Origin: Bacteroidota bacterium
Lineage (GTDB): Bacteria > Bacteroidota > Bacteroidia > Bacteroidales > Lentimicrobiaceae
Assembly (NCBI GenBank): GCA_009773455.1
Contig: WSXU01000002.1
Location: forward strand, 1-64,000
Direction of reading: 5' to 3'
Length of the DNA: 64,000 nt
A program made the position numbers and the translations under genes. The notes below the pieces were generated by a model. The model was not told the DNA's origin and searched no databases. It saw nothing but the letters and a program-made list of their open reading frames with translations. Position 1 is the first letter of the stretch. The number at the start of each line of letters is the position of its first letter. Of the stretch, positions 62,801 to 64,000 are shown in pieces.

Positions 62801-63021
62801 GAAGAGTTAAGGAACAATTATCAGGAATCAGATCACAAGCATTTTTCTGATTGATGGGGCTAATATTTTACTTCTGCACGGTCAATTTAATAAACACCTG
62901 GATGGTCATTTCTTTGAACATCCCAGGCTCTTCCCCTTTGACTGCTATTTTAGAATTTAAGCAATAAAATTTTAAACGAATAATTTGAAAAATATCAGGA
63001 ATTAACCAAAAACAAAACCCT

Positions 63022-64000
63022 ATGAATAAACAGGACAACAGTTTCAAGGTCGGGATGTCAGTAATCGGCTCCATATTCTTTATTTTCGGTTTCGCCACCA
63101 CCTTCATCATTACGTTGAGTGCAAAAGTCAAGGATATTTTTGCACTCACTGAATTCGAAGCCCAGATGTTAAACTTTGCATTTTTTATTACCTATGCATT
63201 GATATCTATACCGATTGGTCTCTACATTAAAAAAATCGGTTATAAGAGGGCTTTGGTCATCGGATTGTTGTTGATGGCAGCCGGAGGATTCCTGTTCTTT
63301 CCTTCATCCAGTATTCCTTCATTCCCGTTGTTCCTTGTTTCGACTTTCATTCTGGCAGCCGGTGTTGTGTTTCTTCAAACCGCTGCCAATCCATACGTTA
63401 CTGCCTTAGGTCCGGAAGAATCTGCATCCAGTCGGCTGAATTTAACCCAGGCGCTCAATTCGATTGCGACTATGGTAGCACCATGGCTGATTGCAGTATT
63501 TATCTTCACCAGCGCTTCTGAATTGCTTACCCCCGGTGAAAAAGCCGCCACAGTTCAGATGCCATTTATTGTAATGAGTGTGCTCATTGTAATAATTGCT
63601 TTGCTTATTATGACCATTAAACTTCCTGAGATTTCGCAAACCTCCACTGAAAAGAAAAGCGTCTGGAAATATCCGCACATGCTATTGGGTGCCTTGGCTA
63701 TCTTTTTTTACGTAGGAGCTGAAGTTGGAAACGGGAGTCTAATCATTAACTATTTGAAGGAAACAAACGGGATGGACCCGAATGTTGCATCAAAATATGC
63801 TGCCATTTATTGGGGTGGTGCTATGGTTGGCCGGTTCTTTGGTTCATTTATGTTTTCCGGTATCAGCATGTCAAAAAAAATCACCTATGCACTTCCCGTT
63901 CTTCTGCTTGCCCTTGTTTCCGGCTCGTTTGTTACTGACTGGAACTGGAGTATAGGTGCAATATTTCTGGGTATAGCAGTGGTTAATTTCCTGATAATGC
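63022..64000 (+). CDS. Sugar-type MFS transporter (FucP/GlcP-like), cut by the window end
   Basis: The first 326 codons of a major facilitator transporter; the frame is open to the last base of the window, so the 3' end is missing. The N-terminus (MNKQDNSFKVGMSVIGSIFF), FGFATTFIITL in the first helix, LQTAANPYVTALG near 115-127 and SRLNLTQALNSIATMVAPW near 137-155 are typical of FucP/GlcP-type sugar:proton symporters in Bacteroidota. About nine helices are visible. The substrate is probably a hexose or deoxyhexose. The gene follows a 544-bp gap with a candidate operator array. Confidence 0.9.
   Translation, partial: MNKQDNSFKVGMSVIGSIFFIFGFATTFIITLSAKVKDIFALTEFEAQMLNFAFFITYALISIPIGLYIKKIGYKRALVIGLLLMAAGGFLFFPSSSIPSFPLFLVSTFILAAGVVFLQTAANPYVTALGPEESASSRLNLTQALNSIATMVAPWLIAVFIFTSASELLTPGEKAATVQMPFIVMSVLIVIIALLIMTIKLPEISQTSTEKKSVWKYPHMLLGALAIFFYVGAEVGNGSLIINYLKETNGMDPNVASKYAAIYWGGAMVGRFFGSFMFSGISMSKKITYALPVLLLALVSGSFVTDWNWSIGAIFLGIAVVNFLIM

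Larger units (their letters stand above)
62478..63021. other. Gene-free leader region of the MFS transporter
   Basis: These 544 bp hold no convincing reading frame. They contain a promoter-like pair and the TACAC/GTGTA array (62751-62800), followed by about 220 bp of AT-rich DNA that would be a long leader of the transporter gene. A short imperfect hairpin is possible near 62898-62928. Confidence 0.6.

Noticed and set aside
62868-63149. 93-codon minus-strand frame before the MFS transporter
   Set aside because: It overlaps the clear start of the transporter on the other strand and has no domain or start signal.

Overview
The window is chromosomal DNA of a Bacteroidota bacterium, probably a Bacteroidales or Marinilabiliales-like lineage; the order is inferred and the phylum is well supported. 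The evidence is: two secreted proteins with type IX secretion C-terminal domains; a gldH-like lipoprotein next to ricT, holB and a class A PBP; a Bacteroidota-type succinate dehydrogenase/fumarate reductase operon; DUF4476 repeats; a propeller-type LytS-like sensor kinase; FtsX/MacB-like permease tandems; an OMP_b-brl_3-type outer membrane protein; and promoters of the form TTTG-N19-TAnnTTTG. No rRNA, tRNA, CRISPR array, prophage or transposase gene was found.

Layout. 1-455: tandem array of a ~126-bp GC-rich unit, each copy carrying a terminator-like hairpin. 568-6.1 kb: terC, glnA, hsp20, an EamA exporter and a phospholipase D-like enzyme. 6.2-7.7 kb: two small genes and a LytTR response regulator. 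7.9-11.0 kb: an operon yicC, gmk, a membrane nucleotide cyclase-like gene and nadD. 11.1-15.4 kb: an alpha/beta hydrolase and two tandem M24 aminopeptidases, separated by decayed simple-sequence DNA. 15.6-19.0 kb: sdhCAB (or frdCAB). 19.3-23.3 kb: a giant secreted papain-like peptidase. 23.4-29.1 kb: holB, ricT, gldH, pbp1A. 29.3-29.8 kb: a lipoprotein with a perfect consensus promoter. 30.3-35.9 kb: MBOAT acyltransferase, AlgX-like protein, GT39-like glycosyltransferase and a D-serine dehydratase-like PLP enzyme. 36.0-44.3 kb: a PurF-like enzyme, GNAT, triple DUF4476 protein, membrane phosphoesterase, ogt, and two proteins of unknown function. 44.5-49.4 kb: two tandem ABC-type permeases without an ATPase. 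49.4-55.9 kb: dus, a TetR-like regulator, an Asp-box secreted protein and a large sensor kinase. 56.1-62.5 kb: a PFK, a methyltransferase, an outer membrane protein and an M14 carboxypeptidase. 63.0 kb to the end: a sugar-type MFS transporter cut by the window edge, preceded by an array of TACAC/GTGTA half-sites.

Most of the window is housekeeping and envelope biology: nitrogen assimilation, nucleotide and NAD synthesis, respiration, glycolysis, peptidoglycan, surface glycan modification, and secretion through T9SS. The least explained signals are the array at 1-455, the half-site array at 62751-62800, the cyclase-like gene inside the yicC-gmk-nadD operon, the Ca-loop insertion in the papain-like peptidase, and the repeats upstream of the LytTR regulator. 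I did not find one locus that can be called a new defence or mobile system. Several starts were moved downstream because the longer reading frame begins at a TTG; in three cases that TTG lies inside a TAnnTTTG promoter box.
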